A DNA stretch of 32,856 nucleotides, taken from 2-01-FULL-49-17 sp964553025. Its GTDB lineage: Bacteria > Patescibacteriota > Minisyncoccia > 2-02-FULL-40-12 > GWA2-44-9. Under the pieces are notes generated by a model, which saw nothing but the letters and a program-made list of their open reading frames with translations, was not told the origin of the DNA and did not search any database. The stretch's first letter is position 1; each line of letters starts with the position of its first letter. The stretch covers positions 1 through 32,856 of the forward strand of contig CAZKJF010000012.1 of NCBI GenBank assembly GCA_964553025.1, in the 5' to 3' direction. Positions 7,615 through 14,305 of the stretch are shown one piece after another. A program made the position numbers and the translations under genes.

Positions 7615-7950
7615 TTACTCGACGACGACCGCCGTGCCGTAGGCCAGAACTTCGGAAACGCCGCCGGCAATATCCGTCGTATCATAGCGAAAACCGATCA
7701 CTGCGTTCGCACCCATTTCCGCGGCATGAGTCAGCATCAAATCGAACGCATCCTGGCGCGCTTTTTCGCAGAGCGAAGTCAGGATGGTGATATTGCCGCC
7801 AAAGAGCGTTTGTATCCCCGCTCCGATATTCCCGACCAGCGAGCGTGAGCGGACGATAATGCCGCGCGTAATGCCTAAATTCTTCACGATTTTGCGGCCG
7901 TCGATTTCGAAAGCCGTAGTAACCAACGTGCGGTCGATGGATGTATTCAT
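7615..7950 (-). CDS. YbjQ/UPF0145 family protein
   Basis: This 111-residue protein matches the YbjQ family: early VTTAFEIDGRKIVKNLGITRGIIVRSRS, a middle LCEKARQDAFDLMLTHAAEMGANAVIGFRYD, and a late EVLAYGTAVVVE. The family forms small oligomers of dodecin-like appearance and is often called a putative heavy-metal-binding protein, but its role is not settled. Full length for the family. The predicted start is leaderless: the -10 ends six bases before the ATG. Confidence 0.93.
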   Translation of the reverse strand: MNTSIDRTLVTTAFEIDGRKIVKNLGITRGIIVRSRSLVGNIGAGIQTLFGGNITILTSLCEKARQDAFDLMLTHAAEMGANAVIGFRYDTTDIAGGVSEVLAYGTAVVVE

Positions 7951-7956
7951 ATCAAT

Positions 7957-7984
7957 AGGATACCAATTTGGGGACCGTTCGCAA
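7957..7984 (-). promoter_or_regulatory. Promoter of the ybjQ-like gene
   Basis: The -35 is TTGCGA (7979-7984), the spacer 16 bp and the -10 TATCCT (7957-7962), ending six bases from the ATG. The divergent 8026 gene has its own -10 about 45 bp away. Confidence 0.65.
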
Positions 7985-8008
7985 GTTTTATTTTTCGGTT
8001 AATTCTAG

Positions 8009-8014
8009 TATATT
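8009..8014 (+). promoter_or_regulatory. -10 deciding the start of the 8026 gene
   Basis: TATATT (8009-8014; or TATTCT, 8011-8016) sits so close to the first in-frame ATG (8017) that transcription would begin after that codon. The next in-frame ATG (8026) is therefore the more likely start, with a leader of only a few bases. Confidence 0.5.
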
Positions 8015-8025
8015 CTATGGACGGT

Positions 8026-8433
8026 ATGGATTACAAAGTGTTACTGCTGACCCTGCTGGCCTGCGTGATCTGGCTCATGTACGAAACCATCCTCGCTGCG
8101 CGAAGAATTCCGCAAGCCGGGCCTGACCCAGACCTTCGAAACGAAGCCATCGAAGCTCATCAATTGTACAGCCTATGGCTCCTGTTTCTGACGTTTCTTT
8201 TTATCGTGTTCGTCGAAGGCAAGCGATTCTTTTTCGGCAGTGTCACGCGAGACTGGCTTTTCTATACCCATCTCCCGTTTGCCGTTTCGTTCTTTGGAAG
8301 TCTTATTGCGATCGTGGCGCGTTTCAACGGCCGCCGATTCGTCCATCATCGCCGGCTCGGTTACCTGACGATCGCTCTTTTTATCCCGACCGTACTTACA
8401 GGAATCCCGATGATCATCCGGATGGCTGATTGA
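8026..8433 (+). CDS. Four-helix membrane protein with conserved-looking His residues
   Basis: The product is 135 residues from the preferred start (an ATG nine bases upstream is also in frame). There are four hydrophobic segments. Histidines sit at helix ends (EAHQLYSLWLL, YTHLPFAV, FVHHRRLGYLTIAL), a layout reminiscent of small haem- or quinone-interacting membrane proteins such as the DUF420 group. That resemblance is only topological. Single-gene unit with a strong terminator. Confidence 0.7.
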   Translation: MDYKVLLLTLLACVIWLMYETILAARRIPQAGPDPDLRNEAIEAHQLYSLWLLFLTFLFIVFVEGKRFFFGSVTRDWLFYTHLPFAVSFFGSLIAIVARFNGRRFVHHRRLGYLTIALFIPTVLTGIPMIIRMAD

Positions 8434-8443
8434 TCAAAAAGCA

Positions 8444-8470
8444 GTCGCCGCGCGAAGCGCGGCGACTTTT
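8444..8470. terminator. Bidirectional terminator between convergent genes
   Basis: A 10-bp perfect stem GTCGCCGCGC/GCGCGGCGAC with a GAA loop is followed by TTTTCTTT on the plus strand. On the minus strand it is followed by TGCTTTTT. It serves the 8026 gene and the convergent 8489 gene. Confidence 0.85.
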
Positions 8471-8488
8471 CTTTCTCCATCTATTTCG

Positions 8489-9739
8489 TTACCCTTCAAT
8501 CACCACTTTCGAAATGCTGTAAATATTTTTGACGCTGTAGTAGGAAGAAAATTTAATATCTTTCCCGTTCGCCACATACGGATCGCGCATCACATAGTTG
8601 CCGTTGCTGCCGCTGACCAAGACCACAAAGTGCGTCCCGCCATAGGCATTCAAACCGATAACCACAGGGTTGCCGGTCGCCAAAGTCGCATCGATTGCTG
8701 CGGTTTTGCGCGTCGCCGTAACGCCGGCGGCGGTGATAGTGTAGAGCAGATACGCCGGGTAATATGATGCGAAGTTCGCCGGATTGGCGTTAATCGTCGC
8801 CGGCGTTACGCTGCGGTAGCCGTAGTGGGTCATGACCATCGCCATTGCCGTTACGAGGCATCCGTCGCTGGCCAGCGTGTACTTGGTGCCGTTGAGCGGG
8901 CGGCCGCCCCATGCCGCATCGCGCTGATTGTAGTAGCAGCCCCAGTCGTCGCAGACGGTCTGATTCGTCAGCAAATTGGCGCCGCCCGCGTTTTGGGTGA
9001 ATTTCGAATAGCTCTCCAATTCGGCCTGGGCCTGGGCCAAGAGTTTCTGATAATTCGATTCTTGAGCTTTCGTCTGCGTCAGCAGATCATTTTTTGATTT
9101 CACGGTTACATTCAACGACTGCTGCTGAGAGGCAAGAGATTTCTTCTGGGCCGCTAAAGCATCTTCTTTTTCCTGGGCTGCCGCTTGGGTATCGGATAAA
9201 TTTTTCTCTTGCATCTGAAGTTCGTGGGTCTTGTCTCGAATTGCCGTCTGGGCCTGCAGCGTTGCATCCATATCGCGCCAGAAATCAGATAAATTATCCG
9301 AGGCCAAAACCTGAACGATCAGCGGCTGATTATCGGCTTGCTGGATATTCTGCAGCGCTTTGGCAATGGCGCCTTTGTCCATCTCAATCTCCTGGCGCGT
9401 ATCGTCAATCTGGCCGCCAAGCTGCTGGAGCTGGAGCTGGGTCGAATTGATTTGGCGCTGGGTCACGCTGATCTGCGTCTCAACTTGGCTTTTTTGAAGG
9501 TCTAAACTCTTGATCGCGGCCTGAAGCGTTTTTTTATCGGCACCCAACTGATTCAACTGGGCTTGATATTCGGCGATTTTACGATTCAATTCTGCAATCT
9601 GCTGATTGTCAGCGTCAATCTGGGCCTGGAGGTCGTTAGAAGCCGCGAAAGCTATGGGCGAAACAGAAAATTCCCCGCCGGAGAGAGCGGAAATAACCAT
9701 GAAAACAAAAAATGCCGTCAATATTCGCCGGTTCTTCAT
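8489..9739 (-). CDS. Exported coiled-coil protein with C39-like peptidase domain
   Basis: This 416-residue protein has a signal peptide (about 1-33), a long coiled coil (about 34-245) resembling the PcsB/CwlO-type regulatory coil, and a C39-like cysteine peptidase domain (about 260-416). The candidate catalytic residues are C294 (ASDGCLVTA), H370 (GGTHFVVLV) and D386 (MRDPY). It probably cleaves cell-wall or exported peptides. In PcsB/CwlO-type proteins the coil mediates autoinhibition and binding to FtsEX; no ftsEX is in the window. The -10 TATAAT is 26 bases upstream of the ATG, so this gene has a short leader. Confidence 0.88.
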   Translation of the reverse strand: MKNRRILTAFFVFMVISALSGGEFSVSPIAFAASNDLQAQIDADNQQIAELNRKIAEYQAQLNQLGADKKTLQAAIKSLDLQKSQVETQISVTQRQINSTQLQLQQLGGQIDDTRQEIEMDKGAIAKALQNIQQADNQPLIVQVLASDNLSDFWRDMDATLQAQTAIRDKTHELQMQEKNLSDTQAAAQEKEDALAAQKKSLASQQQSLNVTVKSKNDLLTQTKAQESNYQKLLAQAQAELESYSKFTQNAGGANLLTNQTVCDDWGCYYNQRDAAWGGRPLNGTKYTLASDGCLVTAMAMVMTHYGYRSVTPATINANPANFASYYPAYLLYTITAAGVTATRKTAAIDATLATGNPVVIGLNAYGGTHFVVLVSGSNGNYVMRDPYVANGKDIKFSSYYSVKNIYSISKVVIEG

Positions 9740-9778
9740 ATATGCTTCAACGTATGACTATTCTTATTATAACACGAG

Positions 9779-10237
9779 TTACTTCCCGGCTGGAATTTTG
9801 TTCACATGCCGCTCTAAATCGTCTAATTTAGTCGTCGCAGCAGCCAAGGTGCGACGCACATCCTCAATCTCCGACAACTCGGTAGCTTCCATGCGGCCTT
9901 CGGCCGCATTCTGCCGCCGTTCCGCCCGCAAACTTGAGATAATAACCTCATTGCCGATCAAACTGGACACGAACGCGTTGGTCAAAAGTAGGATAAATGC
10001 TCCCAGCGCCAGCGAAAGCGGGCCGTCCCACCAGAGCAAGGCCGCTCCGTCAATGCTGCCGTGGCTGCCGGAACCGATGCCAATCCTAAATGCGATGAAA
10101 TCAGCCGTCAGCCACACGCCGCGCCAGAACAGCACGACGCCGATGCCGCCCAGAAGCGCGTACCAAACCGGCCGGTGGCTTAACCACGTCCCCGTTTTGA
10201 ACGCCATCTTTTTCCATCCTTTCAGCGTTTGAGTCAT
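9779..10237 (-). CDS. Two-helix membrane protein with coiled-coil tail
   Basis: The product is 152 residues from M at 10237. A longer reading from 10276 exists, but the promoter -10 lies inside that extension, so the shorter start is chosen. Hydrophobic segments lie at about 26-45 and 74-95, with WWDGPLSLALGAFILLLTNAF as the second. The C-terminal third is a charged coiled coil. The topology recalls DUF1003 and low-affinity iron permease-like proteins, but I would not assign either. Confidence 0.75.
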   Translation of the reverse strand: MTQTLKGWKKMAFKTGTWLSHRPVWYALLGGIGVVLFWRGVWLTADFIAFRIGIGSGSHGSIDGAALLWWDGPLSLALGAFILLLTNAFVSSLIGNEVIISSLRAERRQNAAEGRMEATELSEIEDVRRTLAAATTKLDDLERHVNKIPAGK

Positions 10238-10244
10238 ATATTTC

Positions 10245-10272
10245 AGTGTATCAAACTGAAATTCTTTCGCAA
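10245..10272 (-). promoter_or_regulatory. Promoter of the 9779-10237 gene
   Basis: The -35 is TTGCGA (10267-10272), the spacer 16 bp and the -10 TACACT (10245-10250), seven bases from the ATG. The same -35 hexamer is used by the ybjQ-like gene and the structured leader at 13.4 kb. Confidence 0.6.
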
Positions 10273-10318
10273 ACAAAAAAGACCATTCTCGGTCAGCGAA
10301 CCCCGGTAATGGGCAGAA

Positions 10319-10546
10319 TCAGTCACTCCCAGTTAAGTAACGCGAACATCTCTGCGGGAGTGAGTTTTTCACACGCTTTTTGACGAATTTCATCCAGTCG
10401 GGATCGGGGGACGCAAGCCATTGCGCGATAAGCACCTTGGCTTGACGAGTCGCCTCGTCAGGATCATACTGTTGCCTAGTATCTTCTTCGGGCTCAGAAC
10501 GCGGGCCTTCGCCCGTGTCCTGAGCCCGCGGTGGAACCTCTTTCAT
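10319..10546 (-). CDS. Hypothetical 75-residue charged protein
   Basis: The protein is acidic at first (EPEEDTRQQYDPDEATRQ) and basic later (WMKFVKKRVKN). GAGG stands six bases before the ATG as a fair SD. No family recognised. The first third covers a strong imperfect hairpin (10492-10525), so RNA structure may constrain the codons. It would be the last gene of a minus-strand transcript from the promoter at 10925-10954, with about 370 nt of structured RNA before it. It could also be a chance ORF. Confidence 0.45.
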   Translation of the reverse strand: MKEVPPRAQDTGEGPRSEPEEDTRQQYDPDEATRQAKVLIAQWLASPDPDWMKFVKKRVKNSLPQRCSRYLTGSD

Positions 10547-10550
10547 GGCG

Positions 10551-10918
10551 TGCCTCGCCGTCGAGAGCGGTCTGCCCGAGATTCACGGTCTCGTGCAGAA
10601 CTCTGCCGCGGTATGCCGGCGGCCAGGACCCATTTCCTGGCCGACCGGCAACACCCCTTCCCACACGAGCCATCACGGGCTCGTTTGTCGTTTCAGGGCA
10701 CGCGAATGCACCCGCAAACGACGACGCCGAATGACCGAGCAGAAATGTGCCGAATGGGTCACACGCTGGTCGGGCGTGGACGCGTGGCTAATGACCCACG
10801 GAGCGGGACTCTTGGTGTCTGCGCCAAACGACCGTCGGTCGTGTAGCGATCCGGGCAGTAACGGCAGCCTAAGGTCGCCGTGCGGGATGTGCCGGCTCGA
10901 TCCCGCTCAATGAACCTG
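10551..10918 (-). ncRNA. Candidate structured RNA or long structured leader
   Basis: No convincing gene is seen in this stretch. A promoter faces into it on the minus strand, and it holds several strong stems: TGGGTCA/TGACCCA (7 bp) enclosing CACGC/GCGTG, GGCCAGGA/TCCTGGCC, ACGAGCC/GGCTCGT, TCGTTTG/CAAACGA and GCGGG/CCCGC. I see none of the conserved blocks of tmRNA, RNase P RNA or SRP RNA. Small ORFs exist on both strands (60 residues at 10494-10676 minus, up to 122 residues at 10545-10913 plus) but their compositions are not persuasive. An RNA gene or an unusually long leader for the 75-residue ORF are both possible. Confidence 0.35.
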
Positions 10919-10924
10919 CACCAT

Positions 10925-10954
10925 TAAATACCACAAGAATGCTTAGGCTGTCAA
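10925..10954 (-). promoter_or_regulatory. Promoter facing the structured 10.5-10.9 kb region
   Basis: A perfect -35 TTGACA (10949-10954), an 18-bp spacer and TATTTA (10925-10930) on the minus strand. The predicted start is near 10918. The first ATG downstream opens only five codons. Confidence 0.65.
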
Positions 10955-10997
10955 AATTTTCCTCGCAGGCCAAAGGACTTGATACGCACACCGGAAA

Positions 10998-11537
10998 CTA
11001 ATTCACTTCGACCAACCTGCTGCCAACGATCTTGAGATATTTTGAAACGCCGACCGAAGGAGTTGCGCTCATCGGCTCGCCAGGTTTCCGGTCTGCATAG
11101 TTAACGACTATTTCCCCGTCTTGAAAATTCGTTGATTGAGGCGCGATGCGATCACCCAGCAGAATGGCATTGGTGCCGTTGCATGCGCTGCCGCCGCCCA
11201 GCGCAGCGGCAGCGTAGAAGAAAGTCCCGCTGCCGCCCGAATCTTGCGTCAATAAAAAAGCGACATCTGATTTTCCGTCATTGTTGAAATCTCCCGAAGC
11301 TTCGTTGCCGAAATACCGCGTAATCGTTTTTGACGCATACCCGGGACTTGTTTCTTCTGCATAGCCGTCTGCCAATGCAACATCTTTTCCCTCAATCATA
11401 TACGTGCAATTCCGAGGATCCAGAGCAAACACTGGTGTTTTCGTCGGCTGGCCGGCCTCCTTGCGAGACTGATAAATCCAATAGCTAACCCCGAGAACGA
11501 TAACCGCCAAAATGATCGCTAAAATTTTCTTAATCAT
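10998..11537 (-). CDS. Membrane-anchored protein with FG-GAP-like calcium motif
   Basis: This 179-residue protein has an N-terminal anchor or uncleaved signal (about 4-23) and an external domain. GDFNNDGKSDVAFLL (about residues 100-114) matches the calcium loop of FG-GAP/VCBS-type repeats. The domain has two cysteines, one in RNCTYM and one in SACNGT. Function unknown. Its ATG overlaps the stop of the VOC gene in an ATGA (11534-11537), so both are in one operon. Confidence 0.75.
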   Translation of the reverse strand: MIKKILAIILAVIVLGVSYWIYQSRKEAGQPTKTPVFALDPRNCTYMIEGKDVALADGYAEETSPGYASKTITRYFGNEASGDFNNDGKSDVAFLLTQDSGGSGTFFYAAAALGGGSACNGTNAILLGDRIAPQSTNFQDGEIVVNYADRKPGEPMSATPSVGVSKYLKIVGSRLVEVN

Positions 11538-11962
11538 ACAGTAGGAGAAAATTCAATGATCCACTCAATGCCGTATTTATCCCGAAACATACCCGCGTAC
11601 GAGCCCCATGGACTGTCCCCTATAGCTCCTTCCACTTCCCCGCCAGCCGAAAGGCCAGAGAATAATCTATTCGCTTCTTCTTTGCTTTCGGTGTTTACCA
11701 AAATTTTACTTCGGTTTTCACGCTCATTTACCCGCCCCAAAACCTCCGGCACATCATTGGCTGTCAACACAGCGCCGTTGCCGATCGGCAAGGCAATATA
11801 CATTATTTTATTTTGCTCTTTTTCCGCCACGGGAAATTCAGCGCTCGCGATATCTTTGAAACGCACTACCTTCGCAAACTCTCCGCCAAAAACAGATTTA
11901 TAAAACGTAAATGCTTCTTCAGCATTGCCGTTAAAGTTAATCCAAGGATTTAATGTAGCCAT
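11534..11962 (-). CDS. PhnB-like VOC (glyoxalase-fold) protein
   Basis: This 142-residue cytoplasmic protein begins MATLNPWINFNGNAEEAFTFYKSVFGGE, the usual start of the PhnB/3-demethylubiquinone-methyltransferase-like branch of the VOC superfamily. It ends with GMFRDKYGIEWIIEF, the usual last strand with its Glu. The family has paired beta-alpha-beta-beta-beta units, and substrates are mostly unknown. First gene of a two-gene unit. Confidence 0.88.
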   Translation of the reverse strand: MATLNPWINFNGNAEEAFTFYKSVFGGEFAKVVRFKDIASAEFPVAEKEQNKIMYIALPIGNGAVLTANDVPEVLGRVNERENRSKILVNTESKEEANRLFSGLSAGGEVEGAIGDSPWGSYAGMFRDKYGIEWIIEFSPTV

Positions 11963-11994
11963 ACTGTTACTAATAGCAAATTAAAGTAACCCGA

Positions 11995-12187
11995 ATGAAG
12001 CGATTTTCTAATTGGCTCGCCAAGCAGGACAGCTTTAAAACCATATATCAAAGCATTTAAGAGCTATGATTGGGCGAAGGCTTTTCCTGCTCCTGAATTA
12101 GCTATTTCTCAAATGAAACAACTTCTCTCCGTATTCATTATATCCTTTTATGAAGAAAAAGCACTACGGGGCTTATTTATTGTCTAA
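11995..12187 (+). pseudogene. Possible frameshifted small gene
   Basis: An ATG at 11995 opens 21 codons (MKRFSNWLAKQDSFKTIYQ...) to TAA at 12058-12060. From about 12050 another frame is open to TAA at 12185-12187 and reads AFKSYDWAKAFPAPELAISQ and onward. Joined by one frameshift they would make a small soluble protein of about 60 residues. It fills an otherwise empty gap and runs against the 12173 gene. Evidence is weak: it may be chance. Confidence 0.25.
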
Positions 12188-12751
12188 CGAGATATTCTTC
12201 GAAAGACCCTGAATCCCAGAGATAACCCAATATCGTTCTCCTGCCTTTCGAGTGAGAATAATTTTTATGTCATCTGGCAATTCTATGTAGACTGTTTTAC
12301 CGTCTTTTTTAATTTTGATGTTTTTATTTTGAATTTCTGATTTTAGGTTAATCGTTTTATTTTCCGCATTTTGCTCCGTGGTTTTTTGGTCCGTAGAAAA
12401 CCATCCCTTAATACCATCTTCCATCTGCTTCTTGATAGTTGGTTTCATATTTTCTACCAACTGGAGTCCAAGCAAGGTCCCAAATGCTTCAAACCCATCT
12501 TTGGGCTGAGTGAGTGCTTCGCTTGTAATTTTGTCTTTGAACTCGGTCCAGAAACTTTCAAAGACAGCATCGGTATCTACATACTTCAGACCCAGTTCGG
12601 GGTTATGGGTATCCATTGCTTTTTTTAGTTGCCCAAGGCTATATTCTGGCGTTCCAGTCCACCAATAATATCCTCCAAGACCTACTGCTATTAAAAGAAT
12701 AACTGCTCCGATACCAATGAGAACAAATTTATTTTTCAAAAGTTTTATCAT
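12173..12751 (-). CDS. Anchored DUF2939-like protein
   Basis: This 192-residue protein has one N-terminal membrane segment (about 10-30) and an external domain. The opening of that domain, PEYSLGQLKKAMDTHNPELGLKYVDTDAVFESF, resembles DUF2939, where a helical pair precedes a region of unknown function. The rest is Lys/Asn-rich with a beta-rich end. It lies 12 nt after the SHOCT gene and must share its transcript and structured leader. The coding sequence looks more AT-rich than most neighbours. Confidence 0.65.
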   Translation of the reverse strand: MIKLLKNKFVLIGIGAVILLIAVGLGGYYWWTGTPEYSLGQLKKAMDTHNPELGLKYVDTDAVFESFWTEFKDKITSEALTQPKDGFEAFGTLLGLQLVENMKPTIKKQMEDGIKGWFSTDQKTTEQNAENKTINLKSEIQNKNIKIKKDGKTVYIELPDDIKIILTRKAGERYWVISGIQGLSKNISLDNK

Positions 12752-12763
12752 TTTATTAAAAAT

Positions 12764-13222
12764 TTAATCTAATAATTTTTTCTTCTGATTATCAAAATCA
12801 GATTGCGAAATTACGCCATCTTTAAGAAGGTCATTTAGCTTTTTTAGTTCATCGGCAACACTTGATTGAGCGTGGTGCCCTGACGATTTTGTTCGTTTTT
12901 TATTTTCAATAAAGTCTTTAATAAACAGAGCATCTTCTAAACTCTTCTTTTTAATCATTATAGAATTCTCGTCAGTTGTGGCACTAAATAAACCACCCCT
13001 ACTTTCATTGCCCCCAAGAACACCGAATTGAATAAAACCATTGGTTACAAAAGTTGGTGTTTTCAATTGGATACTTGTAATCGAATCAAAATATATATTC
13101 TTATCGCCCTTTAGGCCTTGCGTCATAAGACTTCGTAATCCTTTTCTGCGAATCACTACTTTATCTTCAAACAAATCCACCTGTCCATTGATACCACTTA
13201 ACTGACGAACGGGATTATCCAT
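12764..13222 (-). CDS. PH-like (DUF4429-type) protein with C-terminal SHOCT motif
   Basis: The product is 152 residues from MDNPVRQL. GAGG about ten bases before this ATG supports the start over a longer reading from 13267, which would run back into the leader. Residues 10-105 look like the bacterial PH-like fold (INGQVDLFEDKVVIRRKG, YFDSITSIQLKTP). The last 30 residues (ADELKKLNDLLKDGVISQSDF...) form a SHOCT motif, a short C-terminal oligomerisation element found on many membrane-linked proteins. First gene of the unit; its 190-nt leader is strongly structured. Confidence 0.85.
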   Translation of the reverse strand: MDNPVRQLSGINGQVDLFEDKVVIRRKGLRSLMTQGLKGDKNIYFDSITSIQLKTPTFVTNGFIQFGVLGGNESRGGLFSATTDENSIMIKKKSLEDALFIKDFIENKKRTKSSGHHAQSSVADELKKLNDLLKDGVISQSDFDNQKKKLLD

Positions 13223-13413
13223 ATTTAATTTCCTCGGTTGGCAGAAAGGCCTTTTGTAAAAACACAAAGCCCGCCGCTAGCCGAGGGCTTTCGCCCTCCA
13301 TGCACCTTTCGGCACATGACCACGTAGATGGAGCCTGAACGACGGGTTCAGTATCTACGTGGGTTTGATGCCATGCCCAGCGGGTTATCCCGATGAGTTT
13401 AGGCTGAATTGTT
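13223..13413 (-). promoter_or_regulatory. Highly structured 190-nt leader (riboswitch or RNA element candidate)
   Basis: Read on the minus strand, this leader holds five stems in order. First is CGGG-ATAA-CCCG (13381-13392). Next is a 10-bp outer stem CCACGTAGAT/ATCTACGTGG (13320-13362) enclosing CTGAAC/GTTCAG. Then comes an 8-bp stem with a GAAA tetraloop (13299-13318) and a 6-bp stem GAGGGC/GCCCTC with a GAAA loop (13283-13298). A GC-rich segment followed by TTTGTGTTTTT (about 13256-13275) looks like a terminator. The GCCC of the GAAA stem could instead pair with GGGC before the T run, giving an on/off switch. I know no riboswitch class with this core. The SD of the next gene follows. Confidence 0.6.
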
Positions 13414-13419
13414 GCTCAA

Positions 13420-13448
13420 AGTATAACAAACAGGCATTGAAATCGCAA
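13420..13448 (-). promoter_or_regulatory. Promoter of the structured leader
   Basis: The -35 is TTGCGA (13443-13448), the spacer 17 bp and the -10 an extended TGT-TATACT (13420-13425). The start should be near 13413. It overlaps the divergent promoter of the 13476 gene. Confidence 0.8.
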
Positions 13449-13465
13449 CGGATGAAGTGTAAATT
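13437..13465 (+). promoter_or_regulatory. Promoter of the 13476 gene
   Basis: The -35 is TTGAAA (13437-13442), the spacer 17 bp and the -10 TAAATT (13460-13465), ten bases from the ATG, so the leader would be about three bases. Its -35 region overlaps that of the opposing structured leader, so the two may compete. Confidence 0.65.
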
Positions 13466-13475
13466 AAAGTAAAGT

Positions 13476-13976
13476 ATGAGTACTCCTACCACGCTCACAC
13501 CAGAACAAGAATTCGACCGCGCAGTTCGCTGGACTGCGGGCGAACTCAAAAAAGAAAGCCTCGCAACCTTCGAGGGCAAGAGGGTTTACTTTGAGTATCA
13601 GTCTGCTAGTGGGACACCACAGCGCGAAGATCAGCGACGGGCACTCAAATTTCTAGAAAACCACCAGGCGATCACAATTAAAGACGAGAAATACCCGTTC
13701 CCCTATATTTACGGCATAGCTCAAATGGCAGGTGTTAAACCTCTGGGTTATTATTTGGAGATAAATCAGGAAAAACTTGCCCAGATCATTAATGACCCAA
13801 ACCCCTTTAAGCCCCTAGTCCATTTTGAGAGTTTTGATGCTGCGCGTGGATTACTCAGGAAATATATGACACGAAGTTTAAGAAAGAGAAGGAGCTCCAG
13901 ACCGATCTGCTCATTCAGAAAGAGGATCATACGAACGCTGATACCCAATACCACACGACCGCTAAGACCGTGTTAA
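13476..13976 (+). CDS. Unknown protein with replaced or frameshifted C-terminus
   Basis: The first about 120 residues (MSTPTTLTPEQEFDRAVRW to LVHFESFD) read as a normal soluble protein. A charged helix is followed by FEYQSASGTPQREDQRRALKFLENHQAITIKDEK, which looks like a winged-helix or wing-bearing region. After about residue 122 the composition turns to Arg/Ser/Thr (SLRKRRSSRPICSFRKRIIR). The -1 frame from there instead encodes a serine-recombinase tail. The gene thus seems cut by a deletion that joined it out of frame to a recombinase end. No family assigned to the N-terminal part. Confidence 0.6.
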   Translation: MSTPTTLTPEQEFDRAVRWTAGELKKESLATFEGKRVYFEYQSASGTPQREDQRRALKFLENHQAITIKDEKYPFPYIYGIAQMAGVKPLGYYLEINQEKLAQIINDPNPFKPLVHFESFDAARGLLRKYMTRSLRKRRSSRPICSFRKRIIRTLIPNTTRPLRPC

Positions 13977-14182
13977 ATCTAGCCAAACGCGCCCTTGAGA
14001 TATTCGAAGGTTCGGAAACCCAAGAGAAGCGGCAATTCTTAGGCTACTTACTTCAGAACTGCCAGCTGCGCGACAAAAACCTAGAGTTTACGCTACGAAA
14101 CCCATTTAACTTGATAGCTGAATACTCAAGCTATCCTACAGTGCTCCGCGGCCAGGACTCGAACCTGGAACCATCTCCTTAA
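13838..14182 (+). pseudogene. Serine-recombinase C-terminal remnant
   Basis: The open frame (preceded by TGA at 13835-13837) encodes about 114 residues with a coiled-coil part (EIYDTKFKKEKELQTDLLIQ). This is followed by LNLAKRALEIFEGSETQEKR, FLGYLLQNCQLRDKNLEF and LRNPFNLIAEY. That is the typical end of large serine recombinases/resolvases of this lineage, but the catalytic N-terminal and recombinase domains are absent. The last residues (LRGQDSNLEPSP) are read from the antisense of tRNA-Asn. It is a relic of an element integrated at the tRNA 3' end. Confidence 0.75.
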
Positions 14183-14215
14183 CAGGGAGCCGCTCTACCA
14201 TTGAGCTACCGCGGA
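14144..14215 (-). tRNA. tRNA-Asn (GTT)
   Basis: This is a 72-nt cloverleaf. The acceptor TCCGCGG pairs with CCGCGGA, the D stem is GCTC/GAGC, and the anticodon loop CTGTTAA gives GTT. The T arm is CCAGG-TTCGAGT-CCTGG and the discriminator base is G. CCA is not encoded. The lowest anticodon-stem pair is a G-A mismatch. The 3' half is overlapped antisense by the recombinase remnant. Confidence 0.95.
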
Positions 14216-14233
14216 ATATTCAATTGTCTAGGT

Positions 14234-14261
14234 ATTGTACCATTTCATTGGAGAATTTCAA
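14234..14261 (-). promoter_or_regulatory. Promoter of tRNA-Asn
   Basis: The -35 is TTGAAA (14256-14261), the spacer 16 bp and the -10 an extended TGG-TACAAT (14234-14239). The start should lie about 12 bases before the mature tRNA. Confidence 0.75.
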
Positions 14262-14270
14262 ATACCGTTC

Positions 14271-14299
14271 TTTACTTTTCTCGTCTTTAAAGGTACAAT
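14271..14299 (+). promoter_or_regulatory. Promoter of the 14.3-14.6 kb unit
   Basis: The -35 is TTTACT (14271-14276), the spacer 17 bp and the -10 TACAAT (14294-14299), giving a start near 14306. It runs away from the tRNA-Asn promoter. Confidence 0.6.
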
Positions 14300-14305
14300 G
14301 TAGCC

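Noticed and set aside
8017..8025. Upstream ATG of the four-helix membrane protein as its start
   Set aside because: The -10 ends one to three bases before it, so transcription would begin after this codon; the ATG at 8026 fits better.
10238..10276. N-terminal extension of the 9779-10237 membrane protein
   Set aside because: The extension overlaps the -35/-10 of the gene and would not be transcribed.
10551..10918. tmRNA, RNase P RNA or SRP RNA
   Set aside because: I looked on both strands for the tRNA-like ends of tmRNA, the GAGGAAAGTCC-type block of RNase P RNA and the SRP GGAA-loop core, and found none.
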